The position numbers and the translations under genes were made by a program. From Gymnopilus junonius (taxonomy: Eukaryota > Basidiomycota > Agaricomycetes > Agaricales > Galerinaceae), in assembly GCA_015501075.1 (NCBI GenBank), contig JADNYJ010000546.1:1-21004 (forward strand): DNA of 21,004 nt, read 5' to 3'. Positions within the stretch are counted from its first letter, which is position 1, and the number at the start of each line of letters is the position of its first letter. Below, piece after piece: positions 8,389-18,169 of this stretch. The notes beneath the pieces were generated by a model, which did not search any database, was not told where the DNA came from, and saw only the letters and a program-made list of their open reading frames with translations.

Positions 8389-11300
8389 TCAAATCTTCAG
8401 CTCCCTAAACCCTCTAACATCCAACCTCCCCGTCCCATTCCTCCTCCACTCCTCCTCAGCCTCGGCTCCCGGTCCAGCACCGCCGCCGCCAGCAACAGCA
8501 GGCGCACTCGCCTCCCTCCCCGTCCATCTCCCACCAGGAATAACGATCTTTCCCGCGCTCAGCCCAGCAGCACCACCGGCACCCGCATGAACACCAGAAG
8601 CGTTGACATGCATACCAGGGCGTGCTTTAGGTAGCCCGAGCGCCTTGCGCTGCCTCCTCGTCAACCCTTTCTCGGGGTGCTGGTATCGATTTTTGGGTTT
8701 GAGCTTGGCTCCGTGATGCGATAAAGGCGACTTGATCGAGGAGGGTTCTAAAGCGGAAGGAGGGAGAAGGGGCATAGAGGCCGTGCCGGAGATGACGGCG
8801 TCAATATCAGGAGGTGGAGAGGGGGATACAGATGCAGGTGGTGAGCTGAGCTCTGAAGCGACTTCTGAGCTGGACTCTGAGGAGGAAGAGGAAGAAGTTC
8901 CTGGGGCGGAGAGGGCGGGTGTTCCTGTACCTTCGCCCTCTACGTCAATATCAATGTCAGCGTCGACATCCATATCCATATCGACATCCTCCTTGGCCCC
9001 CTGAGCTTGATCGGCACCGACAGTGACAGACACGCCAGAAGACCCCACGCGCCGTCTAGACCTCTTCTCCGACTCTTCCCCGTCCCCACCCGACGCGCTG
9101 GACTCGTCAAAGGAGCGTTTGGGCGAGCGGTGCTGCGTGCGCGGGGCTACTTGGAGATGCGCATGTATCGCATGTGCGTGAGCTTGTTCGTCAAGGTGGT
9201 AAGCGAGAGGAGGGGAGGGCAGGAGCTGGGAGGGTTGGATAAGGGTGTTAGCATTTGCATTGCTTGATTGTGGTTGAGGCTGTGATGGGTAAGGCTCCGA
9301 TTGAGGTTGGGGTGGTACACTTGGTTGTGGCTGCGATTGCGGTTGTGGTAGTGACTGATCCTGAGATTCAGAGTCCACAGACCCAATAGAAGCCGAGCTA
9401 GGCAGAGAAGTAAGCGGGGACGAAGCATACCCCGCCCCATATCCAAACGCAGATCCAAACCCAGGCACAGTGGTAAAAGGCGATGCCGACCTCGAAGTCA
9501 GAAGAGGCACCAATGTCGGGTCTGCTGACATCAAAGCGGGGGTCGGCACATTCGCAGGCGCAGGGGTTGACGAAGTCGAAGCCGGCTTAGACGTCGCTGC
9601 CGAAGGAGATGCAGAAGCAGTTGACACAGGCGCACTGGCCAACTTCAACTTGACCTTCAACGCGCCCTTGCCCTTCTCCCTCCTCTCCTTTTCCCTCTCC
9701 TTTTCCTTCCTCTCCCTCTCTTTCTTCTTTTCTCTCTCCCTTTCTTTCAAAGCTTCTTTCTCACTGAGCCCTTTTGAAGGGGGCGCAGAGGCTGACGCTG
9801 AAGATGCAGGCGCAGACGGAGATGCATCGTCCGCATAATCATACGCAGGCGTTTCTTGGATATTGGGTAATCCCGAATGAGGCCCGCGGAGGTTGCGAAT
9901 GGAGGAAAAGTGTTCCCAGTCGTGGTATCTGAAAAGTGAGGGTTAGTCTCGGTTATTCTTATATATTGACATGATTTCTGAAGAAACAAAAAAAGCAAAG
10001 CGAAGAAAAAGAATATTAAAAAATGGGCGAAGTTATTTCCAAGTCTGAATAACAGACGCAAATGCGACCCAGATGCAGGAAGAACACGCGATCTGCTACA
10101 GAAAGCCTAACCGTCAATATCTCCACCATTCCCACAGAGTCTAGCCTTTGAATGGATCAGATCCCCACCATGACTACACTGCTTAAAAAAGTAAATGGGA
10201 ATAAATCACGGTAATGTCGTCCGTCTGTCGACGTGTCCTTGCCTTTCCACCGTGTTTAGAAGGAGGCAGTGGGAATAGAAGAAAAAAGAAAACCAAACAA
10301 AAAAGACGTGGACGAGGATATTCAATGCTCCAGTGCCGTAAATTCCGAATGCGGCCAGACCCAAAAAAGGAAGAAAAAACCAAAAAAGGATAAAGAGAAA
10401 AAGGAAGAGGAAGAGACGAAAGACCAAGCCAAAAAAAAGGGAAAATAGAAAGAAAAGAAAAATACTCACGCAACATAAATCGTCGGCCCACCATCTTCCT
10501 CCGCCTCTTCCTGCTGCTGTTGCGGCATCACCGTATCTTGCAGTTCCACGTCGGCACCGGCTTCAGCATCTATAAGCTGTTGCTCTTCAACCGCTTCTTC
10601 TTTCACATTCACCACCACCTCCGCCCTCTCTTGCTTTGATTCTGGCTCCTGCACCTGCTCTCCATCTTTCTCTCCACCCTCCCCATGAACATGATCCTCC
10701 TGCTCCTCCCTACCCACCTCACCCACACCCCCATCTTCATCCTCATCACTACTAACCTCCTCCAGGACATAATACCCATGTCTCCCCGTCTTCACCTTCT
10801 GCACCTTCAGCGCATCTTTCTGCGCGTCCTTGGCATCCTTGGCAGCTTTGGCGGCGGAGACAGCTAACGCTTTCTCCACCACCGCCCGGTTCTTCTTCTG
10901 AATCTGGTCGAATTTATCAGTGATGGCTCCTCCTGAGGTTGAGCGCGTGAGGCGGCGGCCGTCTGGGAGGATGGAGGGCACACGAGGGGCTGTGCTAGAA
11001 GTGGAGGTGGAGGTGGAGGTTGATGAGAGGGACTTTGAGGTGTGTGTGGAAGTGGCAGTTGTTGATGGAGGTGCTGAGGGGGAAGCAGAGGCGTTTGAGT
11101 TTGAAGTTGAGGAGGATGATACGGAGGAACCTGAGCCTGCTCGCCATTCGATGACGTATACGAGGCCGGGTTGGACGACTTTGATGTTCCGCCGTGTCAT
11201 ATGTGCGAATGCGGAGAGTTCCATGTGTCCGCCGTATGTACCTGCGCGAAATGAAAGGGAGGGGGGTGGTCAGTACGTCAGTATATAGAGGATGGACAAT

Positions 11301-12252
11301 GTGGGTGTGATAATTGTGGGTGATGTAATATCTCGTAAAGAGAAAAGAAACAAAGAAAGAAGAGGGAAAGAAAACCCACCATTCTCCCTCATATTCCTCA
11401 AATACGACTCCAACCTCCTACTCTTGCCCTCTCTCACATCAGCTTTAGGTCCCTCTTTGTCCTTGCCCTTCCTCCTCTTCCCTCCACCGCCCTCCTCCCC
11501 ACTCTCCCCCTCAAACTCAACAAACCCCTCGTACCTCTCACCCCACTTCTCGATCCAATCACACACTTCCCTGCGCACCTCGGCATGGCGCACGGGGCTG
11601 CCATACACCTGGTCTGCGAGGGAGCGGAAGAGGCAGTTGCCGTCCCCGAGAGTGGGGGCGGCGTAGAGCCCTAAAAGGCGGAGTTGGTCTGGGAGGGAAG
11701 GGCTGGGCTGGAGGGGAATTAGCTGGATATTGGGGGATATTTAAGTTTATAGGAAAGGAGGATGAAGGGAGGGTTGATGAAAAGGGAAGAGGAGTTAGCA
11801 AGAGGAGAGCGGAGGGAAGGGAGGGCGTACCCGGCCTCTGGATGACCTTGTAGTTCGTGAACGTACTGTGATTAGGAGTTAGTTGAGAGTTACGTTTGAA
11901 CGAGAGGAAATAGAAGAAACGCCATTGGCTGGAAGAGGAGGGAGAGCAAAGAAGGAAATTGGATAGACGGATGGTGACGGCGGAGACGGGCAAGAGTGTG
12001 GGGTAAATGCCGCCGCGTGCCGCATGCCGCAGCGATCGAGACCCAAGGGCGAAAAAAATTGAATCGGAATGTGGCACTGGACAGCGTCGTAGACGATGAA
12101 CAGCACCGACGCCAGGACAAGTGCCGAGCGAGTCGGGAATGATGATGAGGAACGGACATGGAACACATAGCACAGCAGCGGAGTGGAATGGAATGGAGAG
12201 ACGCACAATGGGGCAGGGGGCCTTTACCACCCTTTTGATTCCTCTTTCCCAT
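8389..12252 (-). CDS. OTU-domain deubiquitinase (OTUD3-like), five exons, about 899 aa
   Basis: The inferred exons are 12252-12228, 11865-11831, 11707-11380, 11241-10470 and 9928-8389. All junctions are GT-AG and in phase, for a total of 2700 bases. The OTU core is clear: LGLYAAPTLGDGNCLFRSLA holds catalytic Asp42 and Cys45, TYGGHMELSAFAHMTRRNIK begins at about residue 131, QPGLVYVIEW follows at about 153, and IYVAYHDWEHFSSIR carries catalytic His393. OTU enzymes are cysteine proteases that cleave ubiquitin from substrates. After the core comes a Lys/Glu/Arg-rich block (448-475), Pro/Gln repeats (about 579-610), a basic KRSRRR cluster, alternating Asp-hydrophobic repeats (about 700-716) and a conserved tail (TRRQRKALGLP, GKIVIPGG, RGFRELKI). 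The 3' exons are firm. The first two tiny exons (MGKRNQKG..., basic) are the best solution I found. An alternative start at 11925 needs a 28-base intron. Confidence 0.88.
9929..10469 (-). other. Unusually long intron 4 of the OTU gene (541 bases)
   Basis: The donor GTGAGT follows ...PTIYV and the acceptor TTTTCAG precedes ...YHDWEHF, so these two exons must join directly to complete the OTU His region. The interval is A-rich on the plus strand (T-rich in the sense direction) and open frames inside it are low-complexity. Most introns here are 54-140 bases, so this is an outlier. No nested gene is recognised. Confidence 0.75.
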
Positions 12253-13214
12253 CACTAGTATCTATAATTCTAATCGCGTGCTTGGATCCAACGGAGTGAA
12301 TGTGAATAACTTTCTAGTACGTCGCGTGTGCAGCATCCACAGGGGGTGGCAAGTTGGAAAAAAAAGGATGATCAGTCAGCCGCTCTAAACGCAGGACTAA
12401 CGAAAATTGATCTCGGGGTCCTTCTAGTATAACTAGTGTGCATGCAATAGCAGAGGGAGGGGAGAATGAAACGACGGAGGGAGGAGAGGCACGGCAGGCG
12501 CGTGGTGGTGGCTTATATAAAAAGGAGAGACTGGAGGGGTGTTGTGCTGTGTGGGCTTCGTTGCAAATCGCACTCGGGTCCGATCCCGTTGACCCGAAGA
12601 GTCCTTGTCTCGTGATGCCCTTTGGTCTTTCTTTCGGAATCCTGTCCTCTTGTCGCTGGCGTTGTCAAGGTCGGGGTGGGTAAGGCTGGCGAGTGAAGAA
12701 ACCAGAGACAGTAGTGCAGGTATAAGTATCGGGAGGAGACAGCACCGTCAATGTCAATCCAAGTCACAAATGATTATCTGATCGCCTGGATCCTATCTAA
12801 TCAGTATATATGCATAGTCCAAGTAAGATACTGTACCCGATAGCCACGATTGTCCATCCCACACTGAAATCCCTCTGCTCATCGATCCACGCGACGAACA
12901 CGCTGTGTGTTCGGCATCGAGGGTTCATCTTTAGAAACCACCGAAGCCGGTGCCGCTTCAAGGTGGCTCGCATGACCTGCTTTCGCTTACGTGTGTTTTA
13001 CCCCACACTCTGTCAGTCCAGGCCCTGCTCATTTGATCCTTCATCATCGCTGTCGTCGGCGAGCACAGACCACCCAACTAACATACCATCTGACTTGGCG
13101 CTCACCATCTCGCAGTAATCCCTCGCCAGCATCAAACCGCAGACGCACAAGTCCAACTCGGCCGCAGCGCCTCAGCGCCAGAAATCCGCAGTCGCCTTGG
13201 CCCTTTCTGTTCTA

Positions 13215-13224
13215 GATAAAAATA
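13215..13224 (+). promoter_or_regulatory. TATA-like element of the F-box-like paralogue
   Basis: GATAAAAATA lies about 100 bases upstream of the start at 13320, followed by pyrimidine-rich leader sequence. This is typical spacing for a fungal gene with a short 5' UTR. Confidence 0.4.
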
Positions 13225-13280
13225 CGCTCTCAGTCTCATCTCCATCCTCATTGCTTCATTATCACAGATACTAATAGACC

Positions 13281-13304
13281 GATAAGCACACCCCTTCAAA
13301 AAGC
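13281..13304 (+). promoter_or_regulatory. GATAAG-CCCCTTCAAAAAGC leader box, right paralogue
   Basis: This is the counterpart of the box at 4461-4484 before the left F-box-like gene. It lies 16-39 bases upstream of the start codon. Conservation between otherwise diverged leaders hints at a shared regulatory element; the function is inferred. Confidence 0.4.
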
Positions 13305-13319
13305 CCACCCACCTCCACC

Positions 13320-14660
13320 ATGATCATCGACGAAAAGTTCATCATGTTCCCCCCACCCCCGCCGTACCTCCATTCCTCCTCCGCCTCGTCCCGCACCACC
13401 CTCGCACGGACACACAACCCCCAAGCCAACCTCACCTCCCTCCCCGCGCACATCCTGCTCCAAATCATCTACCACTCCTTCCCACAGGACCCATCGCTCC
13501 CCCCGCCCTCCTATCTCTCCCCTGCCGCATTCTCCTCCTCCATCCACAACCAAAGGAAATACGCAGCCCAACTCCTGCTATACCAACCCTCCAAACCCGA
13601 GCGCCAGCGCAAGACCCTGTATTGGCTCACCACTTCCCTCCGCCTCGTCTCGAGACAGCTGTACACGGCATGCATGCATATCCTCCGATCCACCTACCTC
13701 CCGTCCTATCAGAGTCTTATCAGACCACCTTACACGAGCGATCCGTTCCCTTTCTCCCTTCCTGCGCCCTCCTTGTCCTCCGGCCCACCCGCATACGACT
13801 CCACTCCGTCCTTCCCCAACACTCCTCTTTCCTCATCCACCTTCTCTTCCTCCTACTCCCCCTTACTGACCCTGCACCGCGAAACCCCTATCCTGGACCG
13901 CTTCATCGCCTTAAAAGTCCGGCAAGACGTCCTCGCAGACGAGTCCGAGCTGCACCTCGACAGGGAAGATTCCTTCCGGGACCTCTTTGACGTCGCACAG
14001 CCCCGCGCGCGCCTGGAAGATCTGGTAAGGCTGTATGGAGTCCGAGAGGGTTTGGTATCTGTTCCCGAGGGGTATGGGGGGTATCATGACCAAAGGCAAG
14101 GACAAGTGCTAGGGCTAGAGAGGGAAAGGGAGACAGAGGGGTACGCAGAGAGTGAAGCAAGCTCTGAATCGTCGTCGTCGGGCAGTTCATCTCGACCGCC
14201 TTCTGTGCTCACCCATGTGCATACGCATGTGCACTCCTCGTCAATCTCACAACCACTACCCTGTTCCCCAACGTCAACGCTACCTCCAGCGCAAGCTCCC
14301 ACACCATCTCCCAAACGCCGATCCTTCTTTTCCTTCCACTCCAAAAAACCATCTGCCTCTTCCATCTCTTCCTTCTCCCCGTCCTCTCCGTCCTCCTCCT
14401 CCTCCTCCTCCTCCCCACCTCTCCCTCAAACTCCTACCAAAGAAAAAGAAAAATCCCCACACCCTCCTCAACCTAAAATTCACCCCATCCCCTTCCCATC
14501 CCTCTCCATCTCATTCTCCCCGCGCCGTGTAGGCCTAGTACTCAATCGCTCGAGGACTATCGCGGAGGTTCCCAGGATGGGGGTGGGCAGGGAGAGAGAG
14601 ACGCTGGAGGTGCTGGCGCGCAAGTTGGTGGGGGAGTTGAAGGTTGCGCTTGGGGGGTGA
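13320..14660 (+). CDS. F-box-like protein, long diverged paralogue (446 aa)
   Basis: A single open frame starts at CACCATGATC, a strong context. A second in-frame ATG at 13344 matches the start position of the shorter left copy. The F-box-like region spans about residues 37-130: LTSLPAHILLQIIYHSFP, a 37-residue insert absent from the left copy, then TLYWLTTSLRLVSRQLYTAC. The conserved middle (LDRFIALKVRQDVLADESEL, DLFDVAQPRARLEDLVRLYG) is followed by an expanded Ser-rich linker with a poly-Ser run coded by TCC repeats, KRRSFFSFHSKKPS, and the C-terminal block FPSLSISFSPRRVGLVLNRS to GELKVALGG. The family is expected to act as a substrate adaptor of SCF ubiquitin ligases, which is inferred here. 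The longer linkers and lower similarity mark it as an older duplicate than the L/R2 pair. It may be the ancestral resident gene. Confidence 0.85.
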   Translation: MIIDEKFIMFPPPPPYLHSSSASSRTTLARTHNPQANLTSLPAHILLQIIYHSFPQDPSLPPPSYLSPAAFSSSIHNQRKYAAQLLLYQPSKPERQRKTLYWLTTSLRLVSRQLYTACMHILRSTYLPSYQSLIRPPYTSDPFPFSLPAPSLSSGPPAYDSTPSFPNTPLSSSTFSSSYSPLLTLHRETPILDRFIALKVRQDVLADESELHLDREDSFRDLFDVAQPRARLEDLVRLYGVREGLVSVPEGYGGYHDQRQGQVLGLERERETEGYAESEASSESSSSGSSSRPPSVLTHVHTHVHSSSISQPLPCSPTSTLPPAQAPTPSPKRRSFFSFHSKKPSASSISSFSPSSPSSSSSSSSPPLPQTPTKEKEKSPHPPQPKIHPIPFPSLSISFSPRRVGLVLNRSRTIAEVPRMGVGRERETLEVLARKLVGELKVALGG

Positions 14661-14738
14661 GAGGCAGGGGTGAGGTTATAAGTGAGTGGATGCATGCTGG
14701 AATATTACTATACTATTACGTTGAAATTTCCAGGATAA

Positions 14739-14868
14739 GTGAGTACTTTTGAATAAATGCCCCTTGATCTGCATTCTTTGTCTTTCGGTCGTTCTTTTCT
14801 TTTTCTTTTTTTTTACTCTTCTCATCAATATTATAATCACTGACTAACCTGACTTGACCTATTTTCAG
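14739..14868 (+). other. Probable 3' UTR intron of the right F-box-like paralogue
   Basis: The donor GTGAGT begins 79 bases after the stop codon. A CTAAC branch-like word and a CTATTTTCAG acceptor follow, giving 130 bases. The same architecture follows the left copy and the relic. A downstream exon reading through 14869-15060 is possible but would not be translated from the F-box-like start. Confidence 0.55.
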
Positions 14869-14890
14869 CCGCTCTCATTCGCGTTTAAAT

Positions 14891-14908
14891 TCGTCGTCGT
14901 CGTCGTCG
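14891..14908 (+). repeat. (TCG)6 microsatellite
   Basis: Six perfect TCG units follow the 3' UTR intron acceptor of the F-box-like paralogue. Confidence 0.9.
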
Positions 14909-15663
14909 TTAGGCTTTCTTCTGTGCACCACGCCGAACACCCAGCATCAGACTTGAAGGTCTATTTTGAAGATACTCTACAAGATGTCAAGCTTCATTTG
15001 GTCGACCCCATCTTCAAGCTTCAAGCCTCAAGTTTAAGGATCGCTGGTGCTTTGCCATGATCCTGGAATAGTACTGATACTGTATAACGTACCCCTGCGC
15101 TCTCTGGACCTCTGCTCGACGCTCAAACACTTTTCTGTCAACGCCTATGGAGGGATACTACGCATGTTCTATAATATCGATTTCACGTAGTACATGCCCA
15201 TAGTAAACATTGTGAGCTCTCGCCTCTCGGACTCCTTTCTCTCCAATTATACTCTACATATTATTATGGTCTCCCGTTCTCCATACCCTAGTTTTTTGTT
15301 TTCGTTTTTCGAATAGAGTAGTTGTACTTCTCCAGATCCGAGTCGGACATGTACGATATGCCTACTTATTACTACTCTATATCGATATCCTACACATCAC
15401 ATCACATCACAATTCCCCGCTCGAAAGTTGTCCTATCACCCATCGCCCTTCGAAGTAAGAAGTTCAAAGTTCTTCTACTCTAAAATCCTTATTCAATTGC
15501 ACTCTCGTCTTTATTCCTATCTGCGTAAATCAAATGCTATGCATGCCTGCAAATCCAGGGTTTTTGCATAAGTCCCGGATGTAGAAGCGGGTTATTTGCT
15601 CGAACTCCAGGTTGTCAGTTAAATCCTTTTGAACCCTGAGATTCAAGAAACAAGTTCATGCAC

Positions 15664-15902
15664 CTTGAAAAAATCCAGCTCCAGCTCCAGCTCCTAGCAC
15701 CGAAAACCCAGCCGATCCCTTCTTCTCCTTTGACTTCCAAAAAAAAATCCTCTTCTGGATCCTCCTTTTCCTCTCTTTGAAACAAAAATCCAAGTCGGCC
15801 TGGTTTTCAATCGCTCTAGGGGGGTACAGGTACGAATAAAGAGTCACTGGAGCTCTTGGCAAGGGGCGCTGGTTGCGGAGTTGAAAGTCGCGCTTAGGGA
15901 GG
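15664..15902 (+). pseudogene. Decayed 3' fragment of the F-box-like gene (module R1)
   Basis: The nucleotides align with the C-terminal part of the left gene: the CTCCAGCTCC Pro/Ala linker, the GATCCCTTCTTCTCCTTTGA region for RSFFSF, CCAAGTCGGC..TGG for QVGLV, GAGTCACTGGAGCTCTTGGC for the LEVLA region, and GAGTTGAAAGTCGCGCTTAG for ELKVAL. Two internal deletions remove most of the PFPSLSISFSPR and EVPRRG segments, and the frame is lost. Its 3' flank, including a GTGAGT...GTTAG intron at 15973-16049, is still recognisable. It is clearly older decay than the other copies. Confidence 0.8.
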
Positions 15903-16489
15903 TGAGGTGATCGGAGTGGAGTGGTGGATGAAAGGAACGTGCTGATTTATTTATTTTGAAGAAACAGAAAGAGTGAGTTCATTTTCATTTTCATTCTCCT
16001 TTTTTTCTCTCTCTCTTGGTTATTTCATTTTTCCTCCGTCTCCTGTTAGACGCCCGTTTACTCTTTTTCGGATATAATTGCTTATCAAAATTTCCTTGCT
16101 AATCTCACTCCAATTTCTCGTTTTTATCTACTCTAGGCAAGCGCTGCGGCCTGTCATTGTTAATGGGCCGATATTATTCGTGTTGATATTCTTGCTACTG
16201 TCGATATTCATGCTTTGGCTTCGAAATCCGGAGAAACTTTAATCCTTTCTTCCTGTTGGATCCTGGCTGCGAGTTATGGAGATCGTCGTGATGAAGGAGA
16301 TTCTGGTTTCGTACTTGAGAGGAATTACACAATGCATCTGAGAAATGTGGCTCTGGCCAGGTTGTACCACAATATGAATTGACGAAATAGGACCTTGCAC
16401 AGGAAAGAAAAACAGGTAATATATTTCAAACTGGAGATGTGACATGAGGGGCACCTAAGGGATACTAATTTATTTTCAAGCATTGGCTG
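15903..16489. repeat. Diverged spacer of module R1
   Basis: It is homologous to the reverse complement of about 2640-3480 but strongly diverged and shorter. Recognisable anchors include the 3' UTR intron (15973-16049), the GTCGATATTCATGCTTTGGC stretch and GGTTGTACCA. From about 16490 onward similarity to the left copy jumps to near identity. No gene is seen. Confidence 0.6.
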
Positions 16490-16718
16490 TCATAACCAAA
16501 TCATAACGATCTTGGAAGGAAAGTGGAGAAAAGGAAAGAAAAAAGTGGCCTCGGATCAACCTCGGGATGCCCGTGAGAATGTGACGATCGATAGACGGGG
16601 ATGCCTGCATCCGGACTCTACCTTGCAGCATATCCTCTCTCCCTAGATCAAGTCCTGATACTTGGAAGGACGGAAATTGTCCTTGGCTGTTGGCACAATA
16701 CTGTAAGTGATGATTTGA

Positions 16719-18072
16719 TTAGTGCCCCTCAATGTGAATGGTCGACATCGCTGACCTTGGATCCTCAAAAACTATCTGGAGCTCTGGGCCGAGGTTTTCT
16801 TGACCCTGGCTTGGACCCTGCATTATTGGTAGATCGCCAGGGGTCGTAGGCATCGGGGGCGACGGTGTCATCTCGTCGAGGCGCTGCCGTTTCAGTGGAG
16901 GAGGCGGAAAACGTGGCGACAGCGACGGCGATGGATTGGAGTCTGCTGATGCAGTCGATGCGGATGACTCCGAGGGCGAACCCTCAACCTCATCCGAGCG
17001 TTTGCGCTTTCCCGATGAAGTAGACAGAGTCGAGGGAGGGCGTATTGATGAGGTAGGGGACATTGATAGAGGCTCAAGTGCCTCCCCCCTGGACTGGTCG
17101 TGGTTGCGTGTTCCTTGGGATCTTGTGTCTGTCCCTGTGTTGGAGATACTCTGCTGCGAGTCGCTTGAAGGGTGTCTCGTTGTTTGCCTGTTATGAAAAA
17201 AACCATGATTGTTAATATCTGCTTCGAGAGCCAGCAAACCTTTGCATTACCTTCGACTGGTATCTGGGGCATGATCGATGTTCCGCTCGACGATGGCGTC
17301 AGAGCTGGATATGTTTCCGGTCTTCGAAGACAGGTCGAATTTTGATTGTAACGGTTGTTTCGGTTCTCTATTGTAGAGACCAAAACTATCCGATTTGTTA
17401 TACCAGGAGTGATCCTGGTTGCCCATTTGTATGTTGGCGGTGGATTCTGGAGGGACGATTATCAATGATTTTGGATCAACAAATTGTTGCTGGTGATCTA
17501 CACGGGGGGCAATCATCATTGATTGAGTGGATGAGATGGAATGTGCAACCCGTGCTTCGTGCTGTTGGCTGTCGATATGCTGTTCCAAGTCAGACTGAAG
17601 GGTTTGATCTATGGCCGAGTCATGGTTGGAAGAGGCGAGGCCAGAATTGACAAGTAGGCGTATGGCTGCCAAGAGTCGCTGAGCATCCAGAGTAAGCTCT
17701 GCGTTGTTCTGAAGTGGCGAGGACAGTTGATGATGCGGAAGACGGATCAGTTTGGCTATAGTATCCGAAGGAGCCAAAGCAGAAGACTGCGATTGTATAG
17801 CGCCAGGAGACAATATATCGGTCCTCTCATCGTTCAGGGTAAAAGTTTGCGTCTGGGACTGTGAAGAAGCAACCGCCTCAAGGATGCTTTCACAGCAAAG
17901 CGGGTTGGAGCGAGGAACTCGCGGAAGTAAGTTGTCTGTGAAGTGCATTCCAACGTTAGAATCCATTTAGTGCTAGAAGTGGCAACTCACTATCGGTTGT
18001 GTCTTCGAGATCAACGACATCGTAACATAGACACTTTCCGAAAATACAACAGGGATCAAAATTCATGGCCAT
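16719..18072 (-). CDS. Gene A, right copy 1: intact hypothetical protein, three exons, 411 aa
   Basis: The exons are 18072-17991, 17935-17251 and 17187-16719. The introns of 55 and 63 bases have GTGAGT...CACAG and GTAATG...AACAG ends, and all phases agree. I recognise no family. The N-terminus is Cys-rich (Cys 8, 9, 14, 16, 41 and 42: CCIFGKCLC and later LCCES), possibly metal-binding or lipid-modified. The middle is Ser/Gln/Asp-rich and looks disordered. The C-terminal third is Ser/Pro-rich with two basic clusters, GKRKR (315-319) and LKRQR (354-358), that together resemble nuclear localisation signals. A tail of about 55 residues (RLDEMTPSPPMPTTPGDL... to STIHIEGH) is nearly identical in the left copy. 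No signal peptide or membrane segment is visible. It is convergent with the F-box-like relic. A TATA-like element lies about 90 bases upstream. It is the only unbroken copy in the window. A nuclear regulatory role is a guess. Confidence 0.72.
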
Positions 18073-18159
18073 ATTTACTGAGAGGACGGCTTGCTGCAGG
18101 TGAGTCAATGGTTGTTGTCGGGGCGGAAAGAATGATGCTCAAAGGTTATTCGCCTTATG

Positions 18160-18169
18160 CCTTATAAAA
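18160..18169 (-). promoter_or_regulatory. TATA-like element of gene A (right copy 1)
   Basis: On the minus strand, TTTTATAAGG lies about 90 bases before the start at 18072, within a block of about 100 bases almost identical to that of the left copy at about 945-1050. The preservation of this block exceeds that of the coding exon 2. The promoter role is inferred. Confidence 0.5.

Larger units (their letters stand above)
12253..13319. promoter_or_regulatory. Divergent promoter region between the OTU gene and the F-box-like paralogue
   Basis: About 1.07 kb separates two divergent starts. A TATATAA word at 12514-12520 is near-symmetric and could serve either strand. For the OTU gene it would imply a leader of roughly 230 bases. 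A short open frame at 12810-13118 (+) has no recognisable domain and lies in the expected promoter of the downstream gene, so I do not call it. The rest shows no gene. Confidence 0.5.
14661..15663. other. Downstream region of the F-box-like paralogue, no further gene
   Basis: This holds the 3' UTR and intergenic DNA. A (TCG)6 microsatellite lies at 14891-14908 and a CATCA-type tandem at 15395-15410. An open frame at 14854-15060 spans the intron acceptor and contains a Val run coded by the microsatellite, so I regard it as non-coding. No other gene is seen. Confidence 0.5.

Noticed and set aside
9147..9458. Alternative minus-strand frame rich in Asn/His/Leu
   Set aside because: It is the shifted reading of the Pro/Gln repeat in the OTU exon.
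8032..9838. Plus-strand open frames opposite the OTU 3' exon
   Set aside because: They are shadows of a long GC-rich low-complexity exon. The minus-strand reading has the conserved OTU C-terminal tail.
11559..12230. Long open frame (about 223 aa) at the 5' end of the OTU gene
   Set aside because: It is out of frame with the GDGNC exon, low in recognisable protein character, and crosses what must be introns 1 and 2.
12810..13215. Plus-strand frames upstream of the F-box-like paralogue
   Set aside because: They lie in the promoter/leader of the next gene, have no domain, and their composition is not protein-like.
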